A stretch of DNA of 64,000 nt, taken from Bacillus shivajii. GTDB lineage: Bacteria; Bacillota; Bacilli; Bacillales; Salisediminibacteriaceae. The position numbers and the translations under genes are program-made. Of the stretch, positions 34,255 to 41,976 are shown in pieces. The stretch's first letter is position 1; each line of letters starts with the position of its first letter. The notes below the pieces were generated by a model, which made no database searches, had not been told where the DNA came from, and saw nothing but the letters and a program-made list of their open reading frames with translations. The stretch lies in assembly GCF_020519665.1 (NCBI RefSeq), contig NZ_CP084703.1, forward strand, positions 3,286,001-3,350,000, in the 5' to 3' direction.

Positions 34255-34470
34255 TTTTAAGAGCGAAGGTGGCGACTCCGGCGGGAAAAGCACGAGGTGA
34301 AGATCCACTTTGGGAAGAAAATTTATTTTCTTCCCAAAGTTAGCTGAAGCCGTGCCCGCGGAAAGCGTCCACCGAAAGCGGAACACATGGCATTCGCTTC
34401 TCCGAAATCACCTCGAACTGCGACGAGTAAAACAAAGTGACGTAGGAGCACAAAATCAAAAACAATCAGA
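34255..34470. repeat. Dispersed hairpin repeat in reverse orientation (copy H)
   Basis: It contains GGCGACTCCGGCGGGAAAAG, an outer GCACG/CGTGC stem, the invariant AAGATCC and TAGCTGAAG loop sides, and a perfect 15-base inner stem (34307-34321 with 34326-34340). Then come GCCCGCGGAAAGCGTCC and a 'GCGACGAGTAAAACAAAGTGACGTAGGAGC' unit that resembles the tail units of copies B and D. No terminal inverted repeats were recognised. A plus-strand ORF here is non-coding. The rest of 34121-34636 shows no gene and no TPP riboswitch. Confidence 0.7.
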
Positions 34471-34636
34471 AGAAAAGGCAACCAACTTTAACAAAGCCAA
34501 TAAAAAGACAAAACAGTTCTACTTTTCAATTCGTTTTAATAACAAAATCAATCTATGATAGAATACCATTGAACATGATATTTAATAAAGGTTGACCGAT
34601 TCGTTAACTTGTAATAAATGTGGAGGAATGATCAAC

Positions 34637-35419
34637 ATGAATCATAACGATAAACTAATCATTGGCGGTAAAGAATTAAATTCCCGCTTTTTCATTGGAA
34701 CTGGTAGATACCCAAATCCTTTTGTACAAAATGAAGCAATTAAAGCTTCAGGATCAGAAGTTTTAACGTTTGCTATTCGTAGAGTTAACCTTGAAGAACC
34801 AGATGAAGATGCGATTTTACAACATCTGGATGGACAACCATTCACCTATTTACCGAACACATCAGGAGCAAATACAGCAGAAGAAGCGATTCGAATTGCA
34901 AGACTAGCAAGAGCATCTGGGTTAAGTGACTGGATAAAAATTGAAGTAAGTGTTAATGAAAAAACGTTGTTACCCGATCCTGTGGAGACGTTAAAAGCTA
35001 CGGAAGTATTAGCAAACGAAGGTTTCACCGTTCTTCCTTATACGTCTGATGATCCTGTTCTTTGTAAACGTCTAGAAGAAGCAGGCGCTGCCGCTGTCAT
35101 GCCCGGAGCTGCTCCGATTGGGACAGGGTTAGGAATCTTAAATCCTTACAACTTATCTTTAATTGTTGAAGAAGCAAATGTTCCTATCATTGTTGATGCT
35201 GGGATTGGCTCAGCACAAGACGTTGTGCAGGCAATGGAGTTAGGTGTAGACGGCATTTTAATGAACACACCTGTTGCAAAAGCAAAAGACCCAGTAAAAA
35301 TGGCAAAAGCAATGAAAATGGCGATTGAAGCTGGACGCATGTCTTATCTAGCTGGTCGCATCCCGAAAAAACGTTATGCAACAGCAAGTAGTGAATATAA
35401 AGATCAAATTTTAAAATAA
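34637..35419 (+). CDS. thiG: ThiG, thiazole synthase (copy 2, ThiO-linked)
   Basis: A 260-residue thiazole synthase paralogous to the one at 26432. The Schiff-base lysine is in 'SDWIKIEVS' (about Lys98); '[16 protein letters not shown]' and '[12 protein letters not shown]' follow. It differs from copy 1 in several motif positions. The ATG at 34637 lies about ten bases after GGAGG; the ORF start at 34592 lacks support. It is followed by thiO after about 110 bases. Unlike the other thiamine operons here it has no TPP riboswitch. Confidence 0.92.
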   Translation: MNHNDKLIIGGKELNSRFFIGTGRYPNPFVQNEAIKASGSEVLTFAIRRVNLEEPDEDAILQHLDGQPFTYLPNTSGANTAEEAIRIARLARASGLSDWIKIEVSVNEKTLLPDPVETLKATEVLANEGFTVLPYTSDDPVLCKRLEEAGAAAVMPGAAPIGTGLGILNPYNLSLIVEEANVPIIVDAGIGSAQDVVQAMELGVDGILMNTPVAKAKDPVKMAKAMKMAIEAGRMSYLAGRIPKKRYATASSEYKDQILK

Positions 35420-35527
35420 AAGTTACACTAAAAAAAGATTGATAATGAACCATTCGCTTTTGTCTACTTCCAAACATAAAATAATTAACAATAAAAAGTT
35501 GAACAGATAGAAAGAAGTGACCTAAAA

Positions 35528-36637
35528 ATGGGAGAACGAGTCATTGTTTTAGGTGGAGGGATTATTGGCTTATCCGTTGCCTACGAGAGTCAAAAGCGCG
35601 GGTATGACGTAACTGTTCTTGAAAAAGTCGCTTGTGGAGGACAAGCATCCGGTGCTGCAGCTGGTATGCTTGCTCCTTACTCTGAGATCGAAGAAGATCC
35701 AGACGACTTTTTCAGACTCTGCTTAAAAAGCTTGAAGCTATTCCCTTCATGGCAAGAAGCCGTTAGAAAAGAATCAAACATTGATTTTGAATATACGAAC
35801 TCAGGAAGCTTACATTGTGTTTATCATGAAGCAGACTTACTATCGCTTCAGTCGAGACAACAATGGCAAGGGGATTTTGGAGCTGAAGCCTACATTTTAC
35901 AAGGTGATGAACTTTTTACGCGTGAACCAGAACTTTCAAAAGATATTATTGCTGCAATGTATTATCCTGAAGAAAGTCACGTTTATGCTCCTGATTATGT
36001 AAAAGCGTTAGAACAAGCTTGCCGTAATATTGGCGTTAAAATCTACGATCATTTAGAACAAGTCGACGTAAAAAGCTGGCAAGACGAAGTTTCTCTAAGA
36101 GCAAAAGGTGGACAAATTTTTCATGGTGATAGGCTCGTCGTTTGTTCTGGAGCTTGGGCTTTGGAATTAGAGGAAACGTTTGAAGTGCCCATTCCAGTTC
36201 AGCCAATTCGTGGGCAAATTTGTGCGTATGAAGTACCACAAGGAAAAGTAAATCATATTATTTTTTCTAGCCAAGGTTATCTTGTTCCAAAAGGAAATGG
36301 TACGCTTGTGAATGGCGCGAGCGAAGATATTTCAGGTTTTGATACGTCTGTAACTGAAAAAGGTATTGCTAGACTAACGAAATGGAATAAGAAAATCCTT
36401 CCTTTCTTAGAAAACGAAAATCCTTTTCATAAATGGGCAGGATTGCGACCTGCAACGCTCGATGGTTTTCCATTAATCGGCAAACTATCTCATGCTCCTC
36501 ATATAATATTCGCAACGGGGCACTACAGAAACGGAATTTTACTAAGTCCAGTGACAGGTGAAGTTGTTGCTGACTTATTAGATAACAAAAACAGCGACGT
36601 GTCGATCGAAGCTTTTTCACCTGAGAGGTTTTATTGA
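35528..36637 (+). CDS. thiO: ThiO, glycine oxidase
   Basis: A 369-residue FAD-dependent amine oxidase of the DAO family, which oxidises glycine to dehydroglycine for thiazole formation with oxygen. The N-terminal dinucleotide motif is 'VIVLGGGIIGLSVAYE' with Glu near residue 33, and 'ASGAAAGMLAPYSE' near residue 43 is typical of ThiO/SoxA proteins. 'GLRPATLDGFPLIG' and 'TGHYRNGILLSPVTG' near the end match the family. Ribosome binding site AGAAAGAAGTG. It follows thiG copy 2 and ends with a shared terminator. It offers an aerobic alternative to ThiH. Confidence 0.93.
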   Translation: MGERVIVLGGGIIGLSVAYESQKRGYDVTVLEKVACGGQASGAAAGMLAPYSEIEEDPDDFFRLCLKSLKLFPSWQEAVRKESNIDFEYTNSGSLHCVYHEADLLSLQSRQQWQGDFGAEAYILQGDELFTREPELSKDIIAAMYYPEESHVYAPDYVKALEQACRNIGVKIYDHLEQVDVKSWQDEVSLRAKGGQIFHGDRLVVCSGAWALELEETFEVPIPVQPIRGQICAYEVPQGKVNHIIFSSQGYLVPKGNGTLVNGASEDISGFDTSVTEKGIARLTKWNKKILPFLENENPFHKWAGLRPATLDGFPLIGKLSHAPHIIFATGHYRNGILLSPVTGEVVADLLDNKNSDVSIEAFSPERFY

Positions 36638-36640
36638 TAA

Positions 36641-36674
36641 GAAAAGCACCCTAAACTTATTGGGTGCTTTTCTC
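36641..36674. terminator. Bidirectional terminator after thiO
   Basis: GAAAAGCACCC (36641-36651) pairs perfectly with GGGTGCTTTTC (36662-36672). It overlaps the last codons of the minus-strand anti-sigma-like gene. Confidence 0.88.
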
Positions 36675-37571
36675 ATATAATTCTTGCATCAAATCTTTCA
36701 TTTCCGAACCATATCGGAAGATGTCATGACGATTAGGATTAGTCGAAATGAGTACATCACTTTCTCTAATATCAACTTCATAAGAAACGTATCCTTCACG
36801 ATCTTCAAACCTTAGTCCCAAACTGAAACGATTTCGAGACATTCTTTCTTCTACCCGTTCTGGCAATTCATTTTCAAATTGTTCTTGCAGGCGTAGAAGC
36901 CTCTCTCGATCTGTGATCGCAATCGGTTCGATCTCCTCACTTTCTACCCATCTACTTTCATCATCAGATGTGGGTCTTCTTAATTCTCCCTCACGAATGG
37001 TTACATTCGGCCAAAAAGTATTCCAAGAAAGTAATCGGTCTCCTATATTAGCCGGTAACTGATAAGTTTTAGACTCCCCTGCGATCGATGCATATGTTAC
37101 ACCTTCGTGAAATTCGAATAAAACTAGATCTTTATCACCATCTTCATACGCAATAAGGACCTGAAGTTCACTATTAAGAACATGATCAGTTATTATTTTC
37201 TCTCCCACTACCAATTCCATAAATTCATCAACTTGTTTTTCATTGTGTATTTGTAAAGTTCCATCTGTATAACGATCCAATAAGTAATGCCGTTCATTCG
37301 TACCTCTTTCCATAGCTATATGATCAATGTGAGAGTTCGCTTCTATAAAAGTTGCTTTATAAGGGCCCTGACCATTTTGAACAAGCTCCGTAACTACAAG
37401 AAATGACAGGATACTAAGTACAGCGAATGTTAATATCGGTTGCCAATTAAATTTACTTGAATGCTTTTTTTGCTTATGAATTCGTGACTGTATATGTAAA
37501 AATGTCGCTTTTTTTGCTCCTTCTGAACGATTTAGGTGACGTAACTTTGGCCAATTAGGATTTTCTTTCAT
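36657..37571 (-). CDS. Membrane protein paired with the ECF sigma factor (putative anti-sigma factor)
   Basis: A 304-residue protein: about 50 basic cytoplasmic residues, one membrane segment (PILTFAVLSILSFLVVTELV), and a large acidic outside domain. The arrangement and position downstream of an ECF sigma gene suggest an anti-sigma factor that holds the sigma factor at the membrane. No zinc-binding HxxxCxxC motif is present, so it is not a classical ZAS type. The ATG at 37571 follows GAGGAGG and overlaps the sigma gene by 17 bases, indicating coupling. Function is inferred from context only. Confidence 0.7.
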   Translation of the reverse strand: MKENPNWPKLRHLNRSEGAKKATFLHIQSRIHKQKKHSSKFNWQPILTFAVLSILSFLVVTELVQNGQGPYKATFIEANSHIDHIAMERGTNERHYLLDRYTDGTLQIHNEKQVDEFMELVVGEKIITDHVLNSELQVLIAYEDGDKDLVLFEFHEGVTYASIAGESKTYQLPANIGDRLLSWNTFWPNVTIREGELRRPTSDDESRWVESEEIEPIAITDRERLLRLQEQFENELPERVEERMSRNRFSLGLRFEDREGYVSYEVDIRESDVLISTNPNRHDIFRYGSEMKDLMQELYEKSTQ

Positions 37572-38070
37572 CTTGAAAAACCTCCTCTTCACCGTACTGT
37601 TCCTGCAGTTTTTTCAAAGCTCGATGAAGTGTCATTTTCACCTTCGATTCTGACCAGTTCAATATATTTGCTGTTTCATGAATTGAAAGTTCATGAATCT
37701 TTCTTAACATAATCACTTCACGGTACGAACGTTTCAACCTTGAGATTTTTTCGTATAATTCTTGCACTTGCTCATCATTAACAACGGAAGATTCTACGTT
37801 ACTCTGACTCTGAAAATGCAACCCGACTTCAAGGGAGAAGTACAAAAGTGGTTTTTTCTTGCGCAAGTAATCGATCGTTACGTTTCTAGCAATACGAATC
37901 AACCATGTTGTTGGTTTTGCCTCATGTCGAAACTGATGAAAACCTTCATAAGCTTTTACGAAAGTCTCTTGAGTCAAGTCTTCTGCTAGTTTTTCATCTT
38001 TGACGAGCAAACGAATATATGAATAAATTTCATCACTATGTAAGAAATAAGCTCTTTCGAATTCCTCCAT
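37555..38070 (-). CDS. ECF-type RNA polymerase sigma factor
   Basis: A 171-residue sigma-70 family factor containing only regions 2 and 4. Region 2 includes 'AEDLTQETFVKAYEGFHQFRH' (about residues 29-49) and 'TWLIRIARNVTIDYLRKK'. Region 4 is 'RSYREVIMLRKIHELSIHETANIL' with helix-turn-helix 'NWSESKVKMTLHRALKKL'. It resembles the SigW/SigM/SigX group but I do not assign it to one. Ribosome binding site AAGGGGG. It overlaps its downstream membrane partner by 17 bases. No autoregulatory promoter was identified. Confidence 0.9.
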   Translation of the reverse strand: MEEFERAYFLHSDEIYSYIRLLVKDEKLAEDLTQETFVKAYEGFHQFRHEAKPTTWLIRIARNVTIDYLRKKKPLLYFSLEVGLHFQSQSNVESSVVNDEQVQELYEKISRLKRSYREVIMLRKIHELSIHETANILNWSESKVKMTLHRALKKLQEQYGEEEVFQDERKS

Positions 38071-38165
38071 CTCTGTGCCCCCTTCTTGCTATTAGACGAA
38101 CAACAACACTAAAAGTAACACTTCAATTAAAAAAATGACATAAATAATTGATTGATTACAAAATT

Positions 38166-38204
38166 AAAAAGCTTTAGAGACTCTTCTCTCTAAAGCTTTT
38201 TTAG
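38166..38204 (-). terminator. Terminator of the unknown gene at 38224
   Basis: AAAAAGCTTTAGAG (38166-38179) pairs with CTCTAAAGCTTTTT (38188-38201); T-rich on both strands. Confidence 0.85.
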
Positions 38205-38223
38205 CGTCATTTAGTTTTCATAC

Positions 38224-38916
38224 TTAGCTAATCTTCTCAAGGCGCTTTTCAAGTTGTTTCATTTTAAACTCATCTTTATTCATTCGTTCAAACTGCTTTA
38301 ATTTACGTTTCAGTTTTGCCGGTGACCAAGTTATACCAGCGATCCCTTTTTGGTTTAAATACGAAGTGAAAAAATCAAGTTTTCCACAGTCATATTTACG
38401 TTCTTTTTCCACTGTTTCTAAATAACATTCAAACGCTTCAACAATTGTGGCATTTTCCGGTAAAAAATCGCCGTATTGTTCTAGACACTCGTGATAATTC
38501 TTTTCACGTAGTTTTGTGATAATTGTTGTTAAAAACTTCTCTTCATTTCCCTCAAGGCAAAAACCTTTTCGTTCTAGAAGACGTAAAAATACTTTTAGTT
38601 CATTATGGTAAAAAGAGTATGCCTTACGCATTTCTTTTGTCATATTAATATTTATGCTGACTGTACCTTCGGAGCGAGCGTGCAACATGTTAAAGATTGC
38701 TTTTGTCACTTCTGGTTTCAATAGGAAAGCAGGGTGTACTGTTTTCAAGTACTTCTCTACCTCTACATTCAAAAAATTTTGTTCTTGTTCTTCCTTGTTC
38801 ATACTTTTTAATGAGGATAATTGTTCTTGCTCCGCATATTGAGCGATGCGTTGCTGTGTTTCCTCTGCCCACACAGCACGTTTTGCTTCAAACTTCTCTT
38901 TTAATGTTTGAAACAT
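38224..38916 (-). CDS. Conserved hypothetical, helical cytoplasmic protein
   Basis: A 230-residue, highly charged, almost entirely helical protein without membrane segments. The N-terminus (KEKFEAKRAVWAEETQQRIAQYAEQEQL) and the C-terminus (LKRKLKQFERMNKDEFKMKQLEKRL) look like coiled coils. I recognise no domain. An AAGGAGGAG ribosome binding site and its own terminator show that it is a real single-gene unit. It lies between the ECF sigma factor (same strand, downstream) and the divergent ytfP. Confidence 0.7.
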   Translation of the reverse strand: MFQTLKEKFEAKRAVWAEETQQRIAQYAEQEQLSSLKSMNKEEQEQNFLNVEVEKYLKTVHPAFLLKPEVTKAIFNMLHARSEGTVSININMTKEMRKAYSFYHNELKVFLRLLERKGFCLEGNEEKFLTTIITKLREKNYHECLEQYGDFLPENATIVEAFECYLETVEKERKYDCGKLDFFTSYLNQKGIAGITWSPAKLKRKLKQFERMNKDEFKMKQLEKRLEKIS

Positions 38917-39203
38917 GTGCCTCTCCTCCTTCCATAAAAATCCTTATTTTGTTTTACACATGAAGTGTATCACATTGAGAAAAGGAATAAAATAGAGTTT
39001 TCGGAAAAAATATTGATAATTTTAATACTGATTAGCCCTCATCCTTATATTTAGGTTTAAATGACCATATTTGACACTATACTGTAATATTTCAGATAAT
39101 TCAAACGAGTCATTTTCAGCTAATCCAAGGAAAAAGTTGAAGTAGCATGCTTGAAAAGAGTAAAATCAAAAGGAATATTATTAACGGATGGAGTTTTGTT
39201 CAC

Positions 39204-40478
39204 ATGTATGACGTAATTGTTATAGGAGGAGGCCCTGCAGGACTAATGGCCTCTGTAGCAGCAGGAGAACACGGAGCAAAGGTTCTTCTTATTGATAAGG
39301 GAAATAAATTAGGGAGAAAACTTGCGATCTCTGGTGGGGGAAGATGTAATGTCACCAATCGAGCCGATGTTGAAGAGATCATAAACAACATTCCAGGAAA
39401 TGGCCGATTCATGTATAGTCCGTTTTCGGTTTTTAACAATGAAGATATTATCTCGTTTTTCGAGAACTTAGGAATCGAGTTAAAGCAGGAGGACCGTGGC
39501 CGAATGTTTCCTGTAAACGACAAAGCGATTACGGTCGTTCGCACATTACTCGAACGGGTAAGAACTCTTAATGTTGAATTAAAGACCAAAACAGAAGTGA
39601 AAGACCTGTTATTAGACCAGGAAAACAAAGTTGTTCAAGGTGTACAATTGATGTCTGGAGAAAAAATTGAGGCTCCTAATGTCATCGTTGCTGTCGGAGG
39701 AAAATCAGTTCCACACACTGGCTCAACTGGAGACGGCTACCCATGGGCGAAAAAAGCTGGTCATAAGATTACAGACCTATACCCAACAGAAGTTCCAATT
39801 ACGGCAAACGACTCATTCATTAAAGATAAGTCTCTTCAAGGACTTTCACTGCGTGATGTCACATTAACAGTTATTGATCCGAAGAAAAACAAACCGATCA
39901 AAACGCATGAAGGTGATATGGTTTTTACTCATTTTGGAGTCTCTGGGCCCATTGCGCTTCGGTGTAGTCAATATGTTGTAAAAGTAAAACAAAAACATAA
40001 AGTCAATCGTGTACCAATGGAGATAGATCTGTTCCCTGAAAAACATGAAGATCAAATAATACAAGACATTGAAAAAACGTTAAATCAACAGCCCAAAAAG
40101 GCAATAAAAAATGCGCTAAACGGATTCATCCCAGAGCGTTTGATCCCAGTCATGCTTCATCTATCAGAGATTAATCCACTAACAGTAAAAGCGGAGATTT
40201 CCAAAGAAAAGATGCGAAAATTATCGTACCATTTAAAACACTTCCCGCTCCATGCAACGGGGACATTATCGATTGAAAAAGCGTTCGTAACTGGCGGAGG
40301 TGTATCAGTAAAAGAAGTGAAACCAAAAGAAATGGAATCAAAATTTATGAAAGGTCTATTTTTCTGTGGTGAAGTTCTTGATCTTCACGGCTATACAGGT
40401 GGATACAACATCACCGTTGCCTTTTCAACCGGATATACCGCTGGACGATCCGCTGCAATGAATCAATGGGAATCATAA
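39204..40478 (+). CDS. ytfP: YtfP, FAD-dependent oxidoreductase (HI0933/BaiN family)
   Basis: A 424-residue flavoprotein. '[23 protein letters not shown]' at the N-terminus is the FAD site. It is followed by '[22 protein letters not shown]' (about residues 36-57), diagnostic of the HI0933/YhiN family, and the C-terminal '[26 protein letters not shown]'. The natural reaction of these enzymes is mostly unknown. The ATG at 39204 lies ten bases after GGAG; the longer ORF from 39147 is not supported. Single-gene unit with a terminator at 40523-40561. Confidence 0.9.
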   Translation: MYDVIVIGGGPAGLMASVAAGEHGAKVLLIDKGNKLGRKLAISGGGRCNVTNRADVEEIINNIPGNGRFMYSPFSVFNNEDIISFFENLGIELKQEDRGRMFPVNDKAITVVRTLLERVRTLNVELKTKTEVKDLLLDQENKVVQGVQLMSGEKIEAPNVIVAVGGKSVPHTGSTGDGYPWAKKAGHKITDLYPTEVPITANDSFIKDKSLQGLSLRDVTLTVIDPKKNKPIKTHEGDMVFTHFGVSGPIALRCSQYVVKVKQKHKVNRVPMEIDLFPEKHEDQIIQDIEKTLNQQPKKAIKNALNGFIPERLIPVMLHLSEINPLTVKAEISKEKMRKLSYHLKHFPLHATGTLSIEKAFVTGGGVSVKEVKPKEMESKFMKGLFFCGEVLDLHGYTGGYNITVAFSTGYTAGRSAAMNQWES

Positions 40479-40522
40479 TTGTCGAGACTATCAAACGATT
40501 GGAAAATTAAAAGACTTCATAT

Positions 40523-40561
40523 GCGAGCTAGGTGATTAACCGCCTTAGCTCGCTATTTTAT
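40523..40561 (+). terminator. Terminator of ytfP
   Basis: GCGAGCTAGGTG (40523-40534) pairs with CGCCTTAGCTCGC (40541-40553), then TATTTTATTT. Confidence 0.82.
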
Positions 40562-40619
40562 TTGATATGGGATTACCCTTGTTTTAGAAAAGATAGAGAA
40601 CATCCCTAAACACGAATTT

Positions 40620-40784
40620 TTAAATAAAAAACAATATAGTGATTGCAAAAATAATCATAGTCAACAATAAAGATTTTATTAAAATACCCTTAGCTTTTTC
40701 TCGAAGTTTCTGAACTTTTTCAACACTGTTTATCCTTTCAATTCCATCACCTATATTATGCGTACCACGCACAGCAAAAATCAC
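40620..40784 (-). CDS. Small membrane protein, 54 residues, coupled to the gene upstream
   Basis: An ORF of 54 codons starting with GTG directly after the TGA of the upstream frame (TGAGTG). AGGGAGA lies about ten bases before the GTG. It has a hydrophilic first half (RINSVEKVQKLREKAKG) and a C-terminal membrane segment (SLLLTMIIFAITILFF). The layout suggests a tail-anchored partner of the preceding small membrane protein. No family recognised; coding status rests on composition, spacing and the junction. Confidence 0.5.
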   Translation of the reverse strand: MIFAVRGTHNIGDGIERINSVEKVQKLREKAKGILIKSLLLTMIIFAITILFFI

Positions 40785-41054
40785 TCATGTTTTCTCCCTT
40801 GCTGCAAAAAACGATAGAAGACAAAAGAATATCGACACAAACAACAAGATATATGTATAAGATTCAACATCGACTTGGTTCAACCAATATGTCATAAAAA
40901 CAGTAGTAAATAAAAAACTCCCTGATAGTAAATAACGTAACAATTGTCCACTTCGATTAATATTAGCTAGTAACAAGAAATGCACCTCTTCTGACACCTT
41001 TTTTCGTTTTCCTATAACTTTAAAGTTCCCAGAAGGAGACCTTAAAAACCACAA
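40785..41054 (-). CDS. Small membrane protein, 5' end uncertain, possibly truncated
   Basis: From a TTG at 41054 the frame gives 89 residues with two membrane segments after a basic stretch (KVIGKRKKVSEEVHF). No ribosome binding site precedes this TTG. The open frame continues upstream to 41099 without ATG, GTG or other TTG, and encodes another hydrophobic segment (YFLIICVIVTINFLWFL). It then stops at a TAG inside the AGGATAACTA hairpin that ends the decayed phosphatase copy. This suggests the gene lost its first codons when that cassette arrived. It is adjacent to the 54-residue ORF downstream. Confidence 0.5.
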   Translation of the reverse strand: MWFLRSPSGNFKVIGKRKKVSEEVHFLLLANINRSGQLLRYLLSGSFLFTTVFMTYWLNQVDVESYTYILLFVSIFFCLLSFFAAREKT

Positions 41055-41091
41055 AAAATTAATCGTAACAATAACGCATATAATTAGAAAA

Positions 41092-41126
41092 TAGGATAAC
41101 TAAAACATAAAGTTCTAGTTATCCTG
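41092..41126. terminator. Hairpin ending phosphatase cassette 1
   Basis: AGGATAACTA pairs with TAGTTATCCT around AAACATAAAGTTC. The same stem recurs at 41921-41953 and 43842-43876, each time at the 3' end of a phosphatase-like unit. Confidence 0.65.
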
Positions 41127-41213
41127 CAATATTCAGTCAACACGCTGAGCTCTCCACTGTTATTAAATCCCATACCGTCACCAAATCATAGTGATATCAT
41201 TTTAAGATTCGGT
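41127..41213 (-). pseudogene. Remnant of alkaline phosphatase copy 1
   Basis: Read on the minus strand after the TGA of the small lipoprotein, the frame gives 'NDITMI', then with one extra base 'GDGMG'. The intact phosphatase has 'NVIVMIGDGMG' at the same distance from its leader. A stop codon and the frameshift break the frame, and after GDGMG almost all of the enzyme is missing before the shared terminator hairpin. Confidence 0.6.
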
Positions 41214-41381
41214 TCATTCATCGTCGTCTTCTTCTTCGTCATATTCTTCATCGTCTTCTTGTTCTTCTTCAATTGGATCATCCCCTTTTTCGTCAGTTTT
41301 TTGATTAGGGTCTTCTGGAACACAAGCTGTAATTGCAAAGATTAAATAAGTTAGAAATAGAAAACTTAAAATTCGTTTCAA
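41214..41381 (-). CDS. Acidic mini-lipoprotein 1 (surviving leader of a decayed phosphatase)
   Basis: A 55-residue ORF starting with TTG at 41381, eight bases after AAGGAGGAT. It has a basic-hydrophobic signal peptide, lipobox IFAITAC (Cys20), then 'VPEDPNQKTDEKGDD' and a tail of almost only Glu and Asp. Signal, lipobox and the PEEDQNQTE-like linker match the intact phosphatase at 41977. It may be exported and lipidated as a short acidic peptide, or be a relic. Ribosome binding site and frame are intact. Confidence 0.5.
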   Translation of the reverse strand: MKRILSFLFLTYLIFAITACVPEDPNQKTDEKGDDPIEEEQEDDEEYDEEEDDDE

Positions 41382-41403
41382 GATTTTATATCCTCCTTAT
41401 ATT

Positions 41404-41449
41404 CTTGAGGTATTTTCTATATTATCTTTTTAATAGGCTTTGTTAAAGG
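41404..41449 (-). promoter_or_regulatory. Leader/promoter shared with the phosphatase copies (unit 1)
   Basis: On the minus strand TTTAACAAAGCC is followed after an insertion by 'TAATATAGAAAATA'. The same order (TTAACAAAGC, TAATATAGAAA) occurs upstream of the phosphatase and of mini-lipoprotein 2. TAATAT may be a -10 box. A single TTAACA hexamer recalls a PhoP half-site, but that is weak. Confidence 0.4.
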
Positions 41450-41905
41450 CTAGTGTTGATTTTACAAAAATACACTCGCTTGCCGTGGGCAAGGCTTCAG
41501 CTAATCGGGGAAAACATCCCGATGGATCTTCAGCACTTGCTTTTCCCACAGGCGTCTCGTGATTTTCAAAAATCAACAATGAAGATTAACAGAGCCTTTA
41601 AGGCGAAGACAAAGGCGTAGTTGCACAAGCTAATACATCTTGAATCAACTACGACCTGCGACGAGTAACCGCAGGAGCAACGAGCAATACCTCCACGAAT
41701 AAGCTCCGAGCTACGACGAGCAAGCATAGCGGCGCAGGAGCACCGAGCATTCGCTTCTCCGAATATTCTTCGAGCTGCCTCGACGCATCATCTTCCAAGA
41801 AGTGCTTGAAGAGGAAGAGGCACTAATCTATCGACAATAAATTTACAAATTATGATATTTCGTTTCATTGCGAAAGAAACGAACTTATGAAATTGATTCA
41901 TGTAA
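41450..41905. repeat. Composite non-coding repeat (copy I) between phosphatase units
   Basis: The left part has a nested hairpin: outer GTGGGCAAG/CTTGC...CCCAC and inner ATCGGG (41504-41509) with CCCGAT (41518-41523), around TTCAGCTA and GGATCTTCAGC. The right part has GGCGAAGACAAAGGCGTAG, three 'GCGACGAG...GCAGGAGC' units and a right end TTATGAAATTGATTCA identical in kind to copy D. No gene was seen. Confidence 0.7.
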
Positions 41906-41920
41906 ATAGTGAAAAAGAGA

Positions 41921-41957
41921 AGGATAACTAGTCAAAAACTACTAGTTATCCTCCTTT
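41921..41957. terminator. Terminator of the alkaline phosphatase gene
   Basis: AGGATAACTAGT pairs with ACTAGTTATCCT around a short loop, with a T-rich tract beyond. The stem is shared with units 1 and 3. Confidence 0.82.
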
Positions 41958-41976
41958 TTAATATAAAAATTAGTTG

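Noticed and set aside
34310-34558. 82-codon plus-strand ORF upstream of thiG-2
   Set aside because: Runs through the hairpin repeat copy H; not a plausible protein.
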